From Histidinibacterium lentulum (GTDB taxonomy: Bacteria; Pseudomonadota; Alphaproteobacteria; Rhodobacterales; Rhodobacteraceae), in the NCBI RefSeq assembly GCF_003789055.1, contig NZ_ML119081.1, positions 372,001-436,000 on the forward strand: DNA of 64,000 nucleotides. The letters are read 5' to 3'. The notes below the pieces were generated by a model. The model worked only from the letters and a program-made list of their open reading frames with translations, made no database searches and was not told the DNA's origin. A program made the translations under genes and the position numbers. Positions 15,199 to 25,128 of the stretch are shown piece after piece (within the stretch, counting starts at the first letter, position 1; each line of letters begins with the position of its first letter).

Positions 15199-17952
15199 TC
15201 AGCGGAGGGCCGGGCGCCGGCGGGTGATGCGCTTGTCCACCTCCAGCACGAGAAGCAGGACCGGCCCGACCGCGAGCACCGCGAGCCCCTCCCCGAGGGT
15301 CAGGGGCCGGGTGTCGAAGAAGGTGGCCATGAACGGCGCATAGGTGAAGGCGAACTGCAGCGCCGTCACCACCGAGATGGCCACCAGCACCGGCTTCGTC
15401 CCCAGCACGGCCCGGACGGAGAGCGACGTGGTGTTCAGGAACCGCACCGAGAAGAGATAGAAGATCTCCATCACCACCAGCGTGTTGACCGCGACCGTGC
15501 GCGCCTCCTCCAGGGTGGCGCCGCGCGCCTGCGCGAGGGAGAACATCCCGAAGATGCCGGCGCAGAACAGCAGCGACACGAAGACGACGCGCCACAGGAC
15601 GAACCGCGACAGGATCGGCTCGTCCGCCGGGCGCGGCGGGCGGCGCATGATGTCGGGCTCCGCGCTCTCGAAGGCGAGAGCCATGGCCAGAACCACCGAG
15701 CTGACCATGTTCACCCAGAGGATCTGGACCGGCGTGATCGGCAGCGTGAGCCCCAGAAGCAGCGCCACGATCAGCGCCAGCGACTCGCCGCCGTTGACCG
15801 GAAGCAGAAAGACGATGGCCTTCTTGAGGTTGTCGTAGACGGTCCGGCCCGCCCTGACGGCCGCCGCGATCGTCGCGAAATTGTCGTCGGCCAGAACGAT
15901 CTCGGCCGCCTCCTTCGCCGCATCCGTGCCCATGCGGCCCATCGCGATGCCGATGTCGGCGCGCTTGAGGGCCGGCGCGTCGTTGACCCCGTCCCCCGTC
16001 ATGGCGACCGCCTCGCCCCCCGCCTGCAGCGCCTCAACGAGCCGCAGCTTGTGCTCGGGCGAGGTCCGGGCAAAGACATCCGTCCGCGCGACCTCGGCGC
16101 GCAGCTCCTCGGGCGACAGCGCGTCGATCTCGGCGCCGGTCAGAACCCTGTCCGCCTGTTCGAGGCCGAGCTGGCGGGCGATGGCGCGGGCCGTTCCGGC
16201 GTGATCGCCGGTGATCATCTTCACCGCGATACCCGCCGTCCGGCACTCGGCTACCGCCGCGATGGCCTCCTCGCGGGGCGGGTCGATCAGACCCACGAGC
16301 CCCAGAAGCGTCAGACCGCCCTCCACGTCCTCGAACCGGAGCCCGCGCACGTCCGCGGGCATCGGCCGGGTGGCGATGGCGATGACCCGCTGGCCCCGCT
16401 CCGCGATCTCGAGAGCCCGCTGGTGCCACCGGTCGAGGTCGAGCGGGCCGGTGCCGTCCGCATCCCGGCGCTCGGTGGCGCACATCGACAGGATGCGCTC
16501 CGGCGCGCCCTTCACATGGACCGCCGCGCGGCCCTCGTGATCGTGGTGCAGCGTGGCCATGAAGCGGTGCGCCGCGTCGAACGGGATCGCGTCGGTCTGC
16601 GGGTTTGCCGCGCGCAGCGCCGCGGGATCGAGTCCCGCCTTGCAGGCGAAGGTGACGAGGGCGCCCTCCATCGGATCGCCGGAGACCGTCCATGCGCCGC
16701 CGGCCTCGGCCAGCTCGGCATCGTTGCAGAGCGCCGCCCCCGCGGCGAGCTCGCCGAGCAGCGGATGCTCCTGCGGCGTCACCTCGCGGCCGTCCTGCAC
16801 GATGCCGCCATGGGGCGCGTATCCGGCGCCCTCCACGCCGTAGCCGCACCCCGCCGTGGCCACGGAGGCCACCGTCATCTCGTTCTTCGTCAGGGTGCCG
16901 GTCTTGTCCGAGCAGATCACCGAGACCGAGCCGAGCGCCTCGATCGCCGGGAGCCGCCGGACGATCGCGTTTCGCGCCGCCATCCCCTGCACGCCGATCG
17001 CGAGCGTGACCGTGAGGATCGCGGGAAGGCCTTCGGGTATGGCCGCGACCGCGAGGCCCACGACCGCCATGAACACCTCCCGAAACGGCATGTCCGCGGC
17101 GAAGACGCCGAAGGCGAGGATCGCCGCGGCCACGAGGAGGATCGCCAGGGTGACGGTGCGGGCAAAGACGTTCATCTGCCGCAGAAGAGGTGTCGTCGTG
17201 GTCTCGACCGACTGGATCAGCCCGCTGATCCGGCCGATCTCCGTGGCGGGGCCCGTCGCCACGACGATCCCGCGCCCGCTGCCCGCGGCCACCAGCGCGC
17301 CGCTGAACCCCATCGACCGGCGGTCGCCGAGCGCCGCGTCCTCCCCGACCGGCTCCGTGGTCTTCTCCACGGCGACGGACTCGCCGGTCAGAACCGCCTC
17401 CTGGATGCGCAGGCCGTTGGCGAGGATGAACCGCAGATCGGCCGGTACCCGGTCGCCGGGCTCGAGGATCACGAGATCGCCCGGAACCAGCGCATCGGCG
17501 GGCACGCTGCGCCGCCGGCCGTCGCGGATCACCCGCGCCTCTGGCGCCAGCATTCCGCGGATCGCGGCAAGCGCCTCCTCGGCGCGCCCCTCCTGCACGA
17601 AGCCGATGATCGCGTTCACCAGCACCACGGCAAGAATCACGCCCGTGTCGACCGGATGCCCGAGGCCGGCGGTCACGACCGCCGCCGCGAGCAGAACGTA
17701 GATCAGCAGGTTGTTGAACTGGCGCAGGAACCGCACGACCGGACCGGACCGGGGCGGCTCCGGAAGCCGGTTCGGCCCTGCCGTCCCGAGCCGGTCCCGC
17801 GCCTCGGCCTCCGACAGCCCGTCCGGACCCGTCGAGAACGCCTCCAGGGTTTCCCCGGTCGTCCGGCTGTGCCACGGCCTCTCCGGGTCCTGTGCGGACC
17901 CGGACGTCCCGTCGCCTCCGCGTCGGACCAATGCGGGATCTGCTGCGGCCAT
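15199..17952 (-). CDS. P2-type cation-transporting P-type ATPase
   Basis: A 917-residue ion pump. Order: an N-terminal cation-ATPase domain (about 25-95), TM1-2, an actuator domain with [12 protein letters not shown]3-4 with IPEGLPA, phosphorylation site [12 protein letters not shown] (Asp 349), a nucleotide-binding domain with KGAPERIL, hinge [20 protein letters not shown], and a C-terminal set of TM helices. PEGLPA and the overall order place it with PacL/SERCA-like pumps. In TM6, ILWVNMVSS replaces the usual WVNxxTD; the acidic ion ligand is missing, so Ca2+ specificity should not be assumed. It lies downstream of hflX and DUF2177 on the same strand, but with gaps. Confidence 0.85.
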   Translation of the reverse strand: MAAADPALVRRGGDGTSGSAQDPERPWHSRTTGETLEAFSTGPDGLSEAEARDRLGTAGPNRLPEPPRSGPVVRFLRQFNNLLIYVLLAAAVVTAGLGHPVDTGVILAVVLVNAIIGFVQEGRAEEALAAIRGMLAPEARVIRDGRRRSVPADALVPGDLVILEPGDRVPADLRFILANGLRIQEAVLTGESVAVEKTTEPVGEDAALGDRRSMGFSGALVAAGSGRGIVVATGPATEIGRISGLIQSVETTTTPLLRQMNVFARTVTLAILLVAAAILAFGVFAADMPFREVFMAVVGLAVAAIPEGLPAILTVTLAIGVQGMAARNAIVRRLPAIEALGSVSVICSDKTGTLTKNEMTVASVATAGCGYGVEGAGYAPHGGIVQDGREVTPQEHPLLGELAAGAALCNDAELAEAGGAWTVSGDPMEGALVTFACKAGLDPAALRAANPQTDAIPFDAAHRFMATLHHDHEGRAAVHVKGAPERILSMCATERRDADGTGPLDLDRWHQRALEIAERGQRVIAIATRPMPADVRGLRFEDVEGGLTLLGLVGLIDPPREEAIAAVAECRTAGIAVKMITGDHAGTARAIARQLGLEQADRVLTGAEIDALSPEELRAEVARTDVFARTSPEHKLRLVEALQAGGEAVAMTGDGVNDAPALKRADIGIAMGRMGTDAAKEAAEIVLADDNFATIAAAVRAGRTVYDNLKKAIVFLLPVNGGESLALIVALLLGLTLPITPVQILWVNMVSSVVLAMALAFESAEPDIMRRPPRPADEPILSRFVLWRVVFVSLLFCAGIFGMFSLAQARGATLEEARTVAVNTLVVMEIFYLFSVRFLNTTSLSVRAVLGTKPVLVAISVVTALQFAFTYAPFMATFFDTRPLTLGEGLAVLAVGPVLLLVLEVDKRITRRRPALR

Positions 17953-18040
17953 GGCCCGAGTCTACCGCCGCCCCGCAGCCTTGGACATAGATCCCGACGC
18001 CTGCGCGGCTGCGGCATTTCCCCGCCGCGCCCGACCGGCG

Positions 18041-18442
18041 TCAGCTCAGGGCGCGGGCCGCGACCACGCCCAGCGTCGCCGCCGTCGCAGTCAGGATCGT
18101 CCCCCAGGTCACGTCCACCGCCACCATCTGCCAGTGCCACCGCGCCAGCGTGGCGTAGTTGGTGAATTCGTAGGTGCCGTAGGCGAACGCCCCGAGCAGG
18201 CCCGCATGAAGCGCCACCCACCCCAGCGAATGGCCGTCCCGCAGCGCGGGCCAGCTCACGAAATAGACCAGCACCCCGATGTAGAACAGGTAGAAGACGA
18301 CCGCCGGCCCGAGCCGGAATCCCTCCACCAGCCAGTCGCCGATATGCCGCTCGAAGAGCGGGCGGAGCATGTTGGTCAGGGCCACGGCATCGAGGGCGAG
18401 AAACACGAACGCGGTGGCGAGATAGAGTACGATGATCGTCAT
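18041..18442 (-). CDS. DUF2177 family membrane protein
   Basis: A 133-residue protein with four hydrophobic segments (about 4-22, 45-64, 75-95 and 106-130). The start MTIIVLYLATAFVFLALDAV, the central GPAVVFYLFYIGVLVYFV and the segment AYGTYEFTNYATLARW are characteristic of the DUF2177 family, whose function is unknown. It sits between hflX and the P-type ATPase on the same strand. A ribosome-site-like GAAGGGGA precedes ATG 18442. Confidence 0.85.
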   Translation of the reverse strand: MTIIVLYLATAFVFLALDAVALTNMLRPLFERHIGDWLVEGFRLGPAVVFYLFYIGVLVYFVSWPALRDGHSLGWVALHAGLLGAFAYGTYEFTNYATLARWHWQMVAVDVTWGTILTATAATLGVVAARALS

Positions 18443-18485
18443 GGGGTCCCCTTCATGGAGGAGACGCAGACCGAGGCAAATCGGT

Positions 18486-19796
18486 TCACTTTAATCGCGC
18501 GAACCGGGCACGCTGGCGCGCGGTCCAGTCCACCGTGAGCCTGTGGCCAGTCTCCGTGTCCGCCTCGTCGGTCACCACCCCCTGGTCGAAGAGCCAGGCC
18601 CGCTTGCGTCCCTCGGACCAGGCGAGGTCGATATCCTCGATGAGGCGCGGCTCCGTGACCGAGGCCGCCACCGCCTCCAGAAGCGGCCCCAGCCCTTCTC
18701 CGGTCAGGGCAGACGCCGCGAAGACATCCTCGGTGCGCGCCGCCATCGCCAGCCGCCGCTCCCGCGCCTCGCCGTCCAGAGCGTCGATCTTGTTCCAGAC
18801 TTCGAACACCGGCGCCGCGTCGGTCATCCCGAGATCGGCAAGGATCGCGCGCACGTCCTCGGCCTGCTCCTCGGTGTTCTCATGGGCGACGTCGCGGACA
18901 TGGAGCACGAGATCGGCCGCTGTAACTTCTTCCAGCGTTGCCCGGAATGCCGCCACCAGCTGCGTCGGCAGGTCCGAGATGAACCCCACCGTGTCCGACA
19001 GGATCACCTCGTCGCCCGTCGGCAGGCGCAACTTGCGCATCGTCGGGTCGAGCGTGGCGAAGAGCATGTCCTTCGCCATCACGTCCGCGCCGGTCAGCCG
19101 GTTGAAGAGCGTGGACTTTCCCGCGTTGGTATAGCCCACGAGGGCCACCACCGGATAGGGCGCCTTCTCCCGACTCTTGCGGTGCAGGGTCCGGGTGCGC
19201 ACGACCTTCTCGAGCTGCCGCTTCAGCCGCCCGATCTGTTCGTCGATGGCGCGCCGGTCCGCCTCGATCTGGGTCTCGCCCGGGCCGCCCACGAACCCCA
19301 GCCCGCCGCGCTGGCGCTCGAGATGGGTCCAGGCGCGCACCAGCCGCGTGCGCTGGTAGCTCAACGCCGCCATCTCCACCTGCAGCACGCCCTCGCGCGT
19401 GGCGGCGCGATCCGAGAAGATCTCGAGAATCAGCCCGGTACGGTCCAGGATCTTGGTGTCCCATGCCTTTTCGAGGTTGCGTTGCTGCACCGGGGAGACC
19501 GGCCCGTCGATCAGCACCAGCCCGATCTCGTCGGCCTTCACCCGTCGGCCCAGCTCGTCCGCCTTGCCGGTCCCGAAGAGCTGGCCCGGATGCACGTCGC
19601 GGATCGGCACCACCTCGGCGCCCACGACCTCCAGTCCCGGAAGGGCGGCGGCCAGCGCCACCGCCTCCTCGAGCGCATGTCCCGCCGGCCGTCGCCGCGG
19701 GTCGGATTTGATCTCGGGATGCAGGACCAGCGCCCGGGTTGGCTTTTCCAGCCGGTCGCCCTTGTCCTCGGCCGCGTCCTCCGGGGGGGCGGTCAA
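18486..19796 (-). CDS. hflX: GTPase HflX, ribosome-splitting factor
   Basis: A 436-residue translational GTPase that splits stalled or hibernating 70S ribosomes, notably under heat stress. The HflX N-terminal domain (about 20-200; [21 protein letters not shown]) includes the linker with [19 protein letters not shown]. The G domain has GYTNAGKST (G1), ATLDPT (switch I region), [10 protein letters not shown] (G3) and NKID (G4). It overlaps the end of hfq by four bases and appears to start at a TTG (19794-19796), which suggests translational coupling with reduced initiation. hfq-hflX is a widely conserved pair. Confidence 0.95.
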   Translation of the reverse strand: MTAPPEDAAEDKGDRLEKPTRALVLHPEIKSDPRRRPAGHALEEAVALAAALPGLEVVGAEVVPIRDVHPGQLFGTGKADELGRRVKADEIGLVLIDGPVSPVQQRNLEKAWDTKILDRTGLILEIFSDRAATREGVLQVEMAALSYQRTRLVRAWTHLERQRGGLGFVGGPGETQIEADRRAIDEQIGRLKRQLEKVVRTRTLHRKSREKAPYPVVALVGYTNAGKSTLFNRLTGADVMAKDMLFATLDPTMRKLRLPTGDEVILSDTVGFISDLPTQLVAAFRATLEEVTAADLVLHVRDVAHENTEEQAEDVRAILADLGMTDAAPVFEVWNKIDALDGEARERRLAMAARTEDVFAASALTGEGLGPLLEAVAASVTEPRLIEDIDLAWSEGRKRAWLFDQGVVTDEADTETGHRLTVDWTARQRARFARLK

Positions 19797-20026
19797 TCGT
19801 CGCCGTCGTAGAGATTGACGGGTTGGCTCGGCATGATCGTGGAGATCGCGCTCTTGTAGACCAGCTGCGACTGTCCGTCCCGGCGCAGGAGCACGCAGAA
19901 CGAGTCGAACCAGGTGATCACACCCTGCAGCTTCACCCCGTTGATCAGGAAAATCGTGACCGGAACCTTCGTCTTGCGCACATGATTGAGAAACGCATCC
20001 TGCAGGTTCTGCTTGTCAGAGGCCAT
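19793..20026 (-). CDS. hfq: RNA chaperone Hfq
   Basis: A 77-residue Sm-like protein that forms hexameric rings and pairs small RNAs with mRNAs. The Sm1 motif ([20 protein letters not shown]) and the Sm2 motif ([15 protein letters not shown]) are intact, with [12 protein letters not shown] at the start and a short C-terminal tail, as usual for alphaproteobacteria. It is coupled to hflX through the 4-base overlap. Its presence is relevant to the putative small RNA at 230-305. Confidence 0.97.
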   Translation of the reverse strand: MASDKQNLQDAFLNHVRKTKVPVTIFLINGVKLQGVITWFDSFCVLLRRDGQSQLVYKSAISTIMPSQPVNLYDGDD

Positions 20027-20160
20027 GGCCAGCCCTTTGTTCTTGTTCGGCTTCTGGAGCCGTTTCCGGTTGTGTCAGTCGATGACCCCACCGGGCCACC
20101 CTCCCTCGCCGAAAGAGTATGCGCAGACGTCGCGGGAGTTTCCAGCCCCATTTCGCTCGG

Positions 20161-21687
20161 TCACCTGCGCCAGGCCTCCGGGTTCAGAAGCGCGATGATC
20201 GCCAGAAGCTCGACCCGGCCCACGACCATCGCCACCATCAGCACCGCCCGCGCCCCGTCCCCGATTCCGGCATAGGAGATCGGCGCGGCCCCGCCCGAGG
20301 CGGCAAGCGGCCCGCAGTTCGTCAGGGCCGCGACTGTCAGCACCAGCGCCTGCTCGAAATCGAGGCCCGCAAGCGAGAGCGCCAGCATGAAGGCCGCGAT
20401 CGACAGCGCGAAGAGCATGAAGAAGATCCAGGCGATCGAGGCCCCGGTCCGGCGGATATGTCGCGCCTCGGGGCCCGCGCCGCCCACCGAGGACGGATGC
20501 ACCAGCCGCTCCATCTCGCGCAGCCCGTGCTTGTAGAGCGCATGGACCCGGAGCAGCTTCACGCCCCCCGCCGTCGTGCCGATCCCGCCGCCGAAAATGG
20601 CGAGCCCCAGCAGCACCAGCCCCGGCGTGCCGAGCCCCGACCAGGCCATGGCACTGTCCCAGTACCGGCTCTCGAAGCCGAGCGTCACGAGGTAGGACGC
20701 CGCGGTGAAGACATCGCCCCAGAGCGCCTGGAGCGCCGCGGCGGCGCTGGTCCCGTCCACCCCGCCAAACCAGTGCCGCAGGAACAGCACCGCCGCCGTG
20801 CCGGCCACGACCACGAGGCCCATCCGCAACTCCGGATCGTCGGCGAACCGGGACCCGCTCTCCCCCGGAAGCGCGAGACCGTAGCTGAGCCGCGTGAGGG
20901 CGAAGACGAGAAACCCCAGCACCGCGACCTCCGCCAGAAGCGTGCCGCCCCCGGCCGCCAGCCCGCCCACGGGCGAGATGCCGGAGGTGGCCATCACCGA
21001 CATCGCGTGACAGATCGCCACGAACGGCGTCTGCCCCGACAGGATCAGCAAGAGCGCCAGGACAAGCGTCAGGCCGCCGTAGACGGGGATCAGCTGCGCC
21101 GCGAACCGGTCGAGCCGCTCGTAGGGTCCGGCGGTCCGCGTCACCTGGCTGAAGCCCGCGGCGCTGCGGCCGCGCCCGAGACTCGCCCGCACCTCGAAGC
21201 CCCCCAGCGACAGCGGCGCCAGGATCGCCATGGCCGCCAGCCACAACACCAGCCCGCCGAGCCAGCCCACGATGGCGCGCCACAGGTGCACCGGGCGTGA
21301 CAGGTCCTCCGGATCGTCCCACAGCGTCGCGCCCGTCGTGGTGAAGGCCGAAACCATCTCGAACCAGGCGTCGAAATAGCTCGCCCCGGGCGCCAGCCGC
21401 CAGAGCGGCAGCGCCATCAGCAGCGGAAGCACGGTAAAGGCACCGAGGAGCGCCATCAGCTGCGCCGGCGCGCCCTCGTCGGGAACGCGCCCCCGCAGCG
21501 CAAGGCCGAGAATGCCGGTCGTCAGCCCCACCAGCAGCGCCGAGGTCAGGAACACCTCCATCGCGGCGCGGTCCCCGGTGACCTGCGCGTTGAGGCCGGG
21601 AACGACCATGGCCAGCGCCGTCATGGCCATCAGCAGCACGAAGATCGGCTGCCGCGGCCGTCTGCGATCCGAGCGCGGCGCGCGCAT
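20161..21687 (-). CDS. trkH: Trk-type potassium uptake channel TrkH
   Basis: A 508-residue membrane protein forming the ion pathway of the Trk K+ uptake system. It has about ten membrane segments in four pseudo-repeats; selectivity-filter loops are visible at AFTTTGATL, SVMATSGISPVGG, VTLGFES and LTNCGPL. ATG 21687 (MRAPRSDRRRPRQP) was preferred because the longer frame runs into trkA. It starts 37 bases after the trkA stop, so trkA-trkH are one operon, with hfq 134 bases downstream. Confidence 0.93.
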   Translation of the reverse strand: MRAPRSDRRRPRQPIFVLLMAMTALAMVVPGLNAQVTGDRAAMEVFLTSALLVGLTTGILGLALRGRVPDEGAPAQLMALLGAFTVLPLLMALPLWRLAPGASYFDAWFEMVSAFTTTGATLWDDPEDLSRPVHLWRAIVGWLGGLVLWLAAMAILAPLSLGGFEVRASLGRGRSAAGFSQVTRTAGPYERLDRFAAQLIPVYGGLTLVLALLLILSGQTPFVAICHAMSVMATSGISPVGGLAAGGGTLLAEVAVLGFLVFALTRLSYGLALPGESGSRFADDPELRMGLVVVAGTAAVLFLRHWFGGVDGTSAAAALQALWGDVFTAASYLVTLGFESRYWDSAMAWSGLGTPGLVLLGLAIFGGGIGTTAGGVKLLRVHALYKHGLREMERLVHPSSVGGAGPEARHIRRTGASIAWIFFMLFALSIAAFMLALSLAGLDFEQALVLTVAALTNCGPLAASGGAAPISYAGIGDGARAVLMVAMVVGRVELLAIIALLNPEAWRR

Positions 21688-21724
21688 CAGGCCGGCCGGC
21701 CGGTCGGACGGCGCGGGCGCGCCA

Positions 21725-23101
21725 TCAGAAGAAGTCGATGGAGACCTGCAACAGCCGCTCCACCTCGCGCACGTCGTCGGCCATGGCGAAAAGCACCACG
21801 AGGTCCCCCTCCTCGATCCGGGTCTCGGCACCGGGACGGACATATCTGCCGGCCTTCACCACCCCGCCCACCAGCACGCCCTCGGGAAACTCGATCTCGC
21901 GGATGCGCCGCCCGGCCATGGGAGAGGTCGAGAGCACCTGCGTCTCGATCATCTCCGCCTCGGCATCGCCGATGGAATAGACCGCCCGCACCCGCCCCAG
22001 CCGGATATGCCGCAGGATGGAGCTGACGGTGGTGGCGCGCGGGTTGATGTAGGCGTCGATCCCCAGGGGGTCCATCAGCGGCACGAGGCTCGGATCGTTC
22101 GAGAGACAGATCGCCATGGGGCAGCCCATGCTCTTCGCGCGCACGGCGGCGAGCATGTTGGTCTTGTCGTCGTCGGTGACCACCAGCACCGCATCCGCCC
22201 GCTCGATCCCCGCCTCCCGCAGGAGCAGCGCGTCGAGCCCGTCGCCATTGAGCACGATGGTCCGCTCCAGCGCGTCCGCGGCGCGCTCGGCACAGCGGCG
22301 GTCCTTCTCGATGACCTTCACGCGCATCCGCTCCGCCCGGCTCTCCAGCGCGCGCGCGACCGCAAGGCCCACGTTGCCGCCGCCGATGACGACGACCCGC
22401 TCCTGCTTGCGCTGGGTCTTGCCGAAGATCTCCAGCGTCCGCGGCACGTCCTCGGTGGCAGAGAAGACATAGGCGCTGTCGCCCACGAAGAGCTGGTCCC
22501 CCGGCGCCGGCGCGAACAGCTGCCCGTCCCGTCGCACCCCCACCACGATGGCCCGGAGCGTGGAGAAGAGGTCGGTGAGCTGCCGGAGCGGCGTATTCAC
22601 CACCGGCGTCTCCTCGGTGATGCGGATGCCCAGGAGCGTGCCCTTCCCGCCGAGGAACTGCTCGGTGTCGAAGGCCGCCGGCGCCGCGAGCCGCCTCAGC
22701 GCCGCCTCGGCGACCTCGCGCTCGGGGCTGATCACGACGTCGATGGGCATGTGATCGCGCCGGTAGAGATCGGAATAGATCGCGTCGAGATAGGACTTCG
22801 ACCTGAGCCGCGCGATCTTGCGGTTGATGGCAAAGACCGAATGGGCCACCTGGCAGGTGACCATGTTGACCTCGTCCGAATGGGTCGCGGCGATGATCAT
22901 GTCCGCATCCTCGGCGCCCGCCGCCTTCAGGATGTCGGGATAGGAGGCGAAACCCGCGATCCCCTGCACGTCGAGCGTGTCGGTGGCCCGCCGCACGAGA
23001 TCGGGGTTGTTGTCCACAACCGTGACGTCGTTGCGCTCGCCGGAGAGGTGCCGCGCGATCTGCCAGCCGACCTGCCCCGCGCCGCAGATGATGACCTTCA
23101 T
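21725..23101 (-). CDS. trkA: Trk system regulatory subunit TrkA
   Basis: A 458-residue cytoplasmic regulator of TrkH. It has two repeats of an RCK_N Rossmann domain plus an RCK_C domain: IICGAGQVGWQIARHL at the N-terminus and VVIGGGNVGLAVARAL about halfway, each followed by an aspartate-containing strand, with RCK_C domains near 140-220 and 370-455. It binds NAD(H) or ATP and gates K+ uptake. In many Rhodobacterales the ntrY-ntrX genes precede trkA; here a LuxR-type regulator lies upstream in the opposite orientation. Confidence 0.95.
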   Translation of the reverse strand: MKVIICGAGQVGWQIARHLSGERNDVTVVDNNPDLVRRATDTLDVQGIAGFASYPDILKAAGAEDADMIIAATHSDEVNMVTCQVAHSVFAINRKIARLRSKSYLDAIYSDLYRRDHMPIDVVISPEREVAEAALRRLAAPAAFDTEQFLGGKGTLLGIRITEETPVVNTPLRQLTDLFSTLRAIVVGVRRDGQLFAPAPGDQLFVGDSAYVFSATEDVPRTLEIFGKTQRKQERVVVIGGGNVGLAVARALESRAERMRVKVIEKDRRCAERAADALERTIVLNGDGLDALLLREAGIERADAVLVVTDDDKTNMLAAVRAKSMGCPMAICLSNDPSLVPLMDPLGIDAYINPRATTVSSILRHIRLGRVRAVYSIGDAEAEMIETQVLSTSPMAGRRIREIEFPEGVLVGGVVKAGRYVRPGAETRIEEGDLVVLFAMADDVREVERLLQVSIDFF

Positions 23102-23493
23102 GGACCGCCCTTGCTGGCTCCGACCGCACCGGTCTGCCAGAGCCGCGCGGGCCGGTCAATCGCGCGCCACCCTCCCGGTCTCCCCGCTCCCCGCGTCCTC
23201 ATCTGGCCCGAAACACTCCCGCCGGAGGCGCATCCCGGGTGTGGCACACGTTCTCAGTCGTTTTCGTCGCAGTCCTCGATCAGGGCCTCACGCTCGGGAC
23301 GTCTATCTTTCGGGAGGCCGCCTCGGGAAACGTCTGAGCCCCGCTCGCCGCCGTGCCTGCATCGCGCCCGTCCGGGGGAAGGTCCGGTTGGCGGAACGGT
23401 TCGCCTGACGCGTGCTCGGCCAGCATCGGTCGACCCCGCCGCGGCGGAGTGACGGGTCTTGCCCGCGCGGCCGGGCGGGGACACGATCAGGCC
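23102..23493. other. Intergenic region between trkA and the LuxR-like gene
   Basis: About 390 bases with no gene I can support. It holds a partial copy of the intergenic repeat (23199-23232) and, around 23239-23337, a short open stretch on the plus strand (GTG start, 32 codons, ending REAASGNV) that could be a gene remnant or chance. The G/C balance of the plus strand changes around here, so this gap is the likely left edge of the 23.5-34.1 kb segment. Confidence 0.4.
23199..23232 (+). repeat. Partial intergenic repeat, copy D
   Basis: The lead sequence CTCATCTGGCCCGAAACACT matches the start of the repeats at 3117, 9769 and 9968, followed by a short CCGCCGGAGG stretch. The two long hairpins are missing, so this copy is truncated or degenerate. 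Confidence 0.5.
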
Positions 23494-25056
23494 ATGACGA
23501 ACGGGACATCCGACAGGGGACAGGCGATTGCCGGGCGCATCCTCGGCTTGCTGGAGTCGCGCGGGGAGGCGCGGGCGCTCGAGGTGTTCGAGGCGGCTGG
23601 GGGCGCGCTGTTTGCCTTCCGCAACGGCTATCCGGCACTGGGGCGGCTCCTTGATGCCTTTCCGGGCGATCTGTGGCGCAGGCGGGAGTCGGTGCTGGGC
23701 GCGCTCGTCTTCTACCTCGTGAAACAGGGCCGGGCCGGGCGGGCGCGATCCTATCTCGACGCGCCGGAGATCGAATTCCGCAAGACCGCGCTCTTCGATC
23801 TTTATGCGCTCATGGTCGAGATCCATCTCGGCGGCCCGGTGAGCGAGGAGCGCCTGGCGGGCTGGATCGCGCTCGAGCGCCGCCTGCCCGTGTCGGAGCC
23901 GCTGCTGGAAGGCCTCTACCACAACTGCATGCTGGTGATGCTCGTGCGCCTTGGCCGGCTGAAGGCCGCGCGCGAGGCCGGGCAGCGGGCGATCTCATGC
24001 TACCGGGAGGCGGATCACAGCTATCTAGAGCATTTCATCCATATTCACCTCGCCGATCTGGGCGTGGTCGAGGGGCGGCTGCGGTCGGCGCGACGCAGTC
24101 TCGCGGCGGCAGAGCACTGTCTGGAACGGTCTGGCGTGCTCTACGCCAACGAGCGGGATCTGATCGAGATCATCCACCTCGCAATCGCCTACGAGACCGG
24201 CCGGCTGGAGACGATCCCGGATCGCGCCGGGGCGCTGCGGGCGAGCCTCTTGCGCGGGGACAGCTGGTCGGAGGTCTTCGTGCAGCTTGGCCGGATCTCG
24301 GTGATGAGCGCCTTCTTCCTGTCCGGCCCCGCCCGCGCGCGCCAGGAGCTGGAGGCGTTTCAGGCGGATTACGCGCGGCGGCACGGCACGTCGTCGGCGG
24401 CGCTCGACATTCTCGCTGTGCTGATCGCGCGGCTCGACTGGCGGCGGCAGGAGGCGGAGGCGAACCTGCTCGCGTTGTCCGCCGAGCCCGTGCAGAGCGC
24501 CATCGGTGCGGTGATGAACGTCGAGGCGCGCGTGGCTCTGGGACATGCAGGGCCAGACCCAGCGGCATTGCCGGGGCCGCGCGGCGCCATCGTCATGGCG
24601 CTCCATGAGGCCGAGGCCGCCACCGGGGCCGAACGCCGCCGCAAGGTGGAGAGGGCGCTGTGGCTGGCGGTGGACGAAGGTCAGACGGCGCCGTTTCTGG
24701 AACATCGCGACGTCTTCGCGGGCCTGGGCGCGCGGCTCGCCTCGGGCCGCTTCGCCCGGGGGCACCGGCCGCTGGCGCGAATGACCGCGCGCATCCTGCG
24801 CGCCGTGGAGCAATCTTACGTGATTCCACCCGATCTGGCCGCCCGGGGCGTGACGCTGCGCCAGTATCGCGTGTTGTCGGCGTTACAGGGCGGCGCAACG
24901 AACAAGCAGATCGCCCGCGAACTGGGCATCAGCGAGGCGACGGTGAAGTATCACCTCTCCGCGCTCTACCGTGGGCTCGAATTCGCAAACCGCAAGCAAC
25001 TCATTGACTCACTTCCAGAAAACGAGGTTTTTACCGAATCCTGGCCGCTTTCCTGA
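23494..25056 (+). CDS. LuxR-family transcriptional regulator with helical-repeat (MalT-like) sensor region
   Basis: A 520-residue protein. Residues about 30-440 are all-helical and read like TPR/MalT-type repeats (for example LGRLKAAREAGQRAISCYRE). The C-terminus (about 445-510) is a LuxR/GerE HTH: TLRQYRVLSALQGGATNKQI, then ARELGISEATVKYHLSALYR. There is no N-terminal receiver or NTPase domain. I chose ATG 23494; the upstream frame is non-coding. It is 72 bases upstream of, and on the same strand as, the ABC/hydantoinase/DUF917 operon, so it most likely controls that operon. The effector is unknown. Confidence 0.8.
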   Translation: MTNGTSDRGQAIAGRILGLLESRGEARALEVFEAAGGALFAFRNGYPALGRLLDAFPGDLWRRRESVLGALVFYLVKQGRAGRARSYLDAPEIEFRKTALFDLYALMVEIHLGGPVSEERLAGWIALERRLPVSEPLLEGLYHNCMLVMLVRLGRLKAAREAGQRAISCYREADHSYLEHFIHIHLADLGVVEGRLRSARRSLAAAEHCLERSGVLYANERDLIEIIHLAIAYETGRLETIPDRAGALRASLLRGDSWSEVFVQLGRISVMSAFFLSGPARARQELEAFQADYARRHGTSSAALDILAVLIARLDWRRQEAEANLLALSAEPVQSAIGAVMNVEARVALGHAGPDPAALPGPRGAIVMALHEAEAATGAERRRKVERALWLAVDEGQTAPFLEHRDVFAGLGARLASGRFARGHRPLARMTARILRAVEQSYVIPPDLAARGVTLRQYRVLSALQGGATNKQIARELGISEATVKYHLSALYRGLEFANRKQLIDSLPENEVFTESWPLS

Positions 25057-25128
25057 CTTTCTGGACCTTTTGGCAGGTGAACCAGCCCCCCCACGCTTGC
25101 AAGGTTGCAGCCCGGAGGTCCGTCACCC

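Noticed and set aside
23239-23337. Short plus-strand GTG frame ending REAASGNV
   Set aside because: Only 32 codons, no ribosome site, no recognised family; possible remnant but not supportable as a gene.
23254-23922. Minus-strand frame ending REALIEDCDEND between trkA and the LuxR-like gene
   Set aside because: The body is antisense to the LuxR-like coding sequence and low-complexity; only the last dozen residues look protein-like, which is not enough to call a gene.
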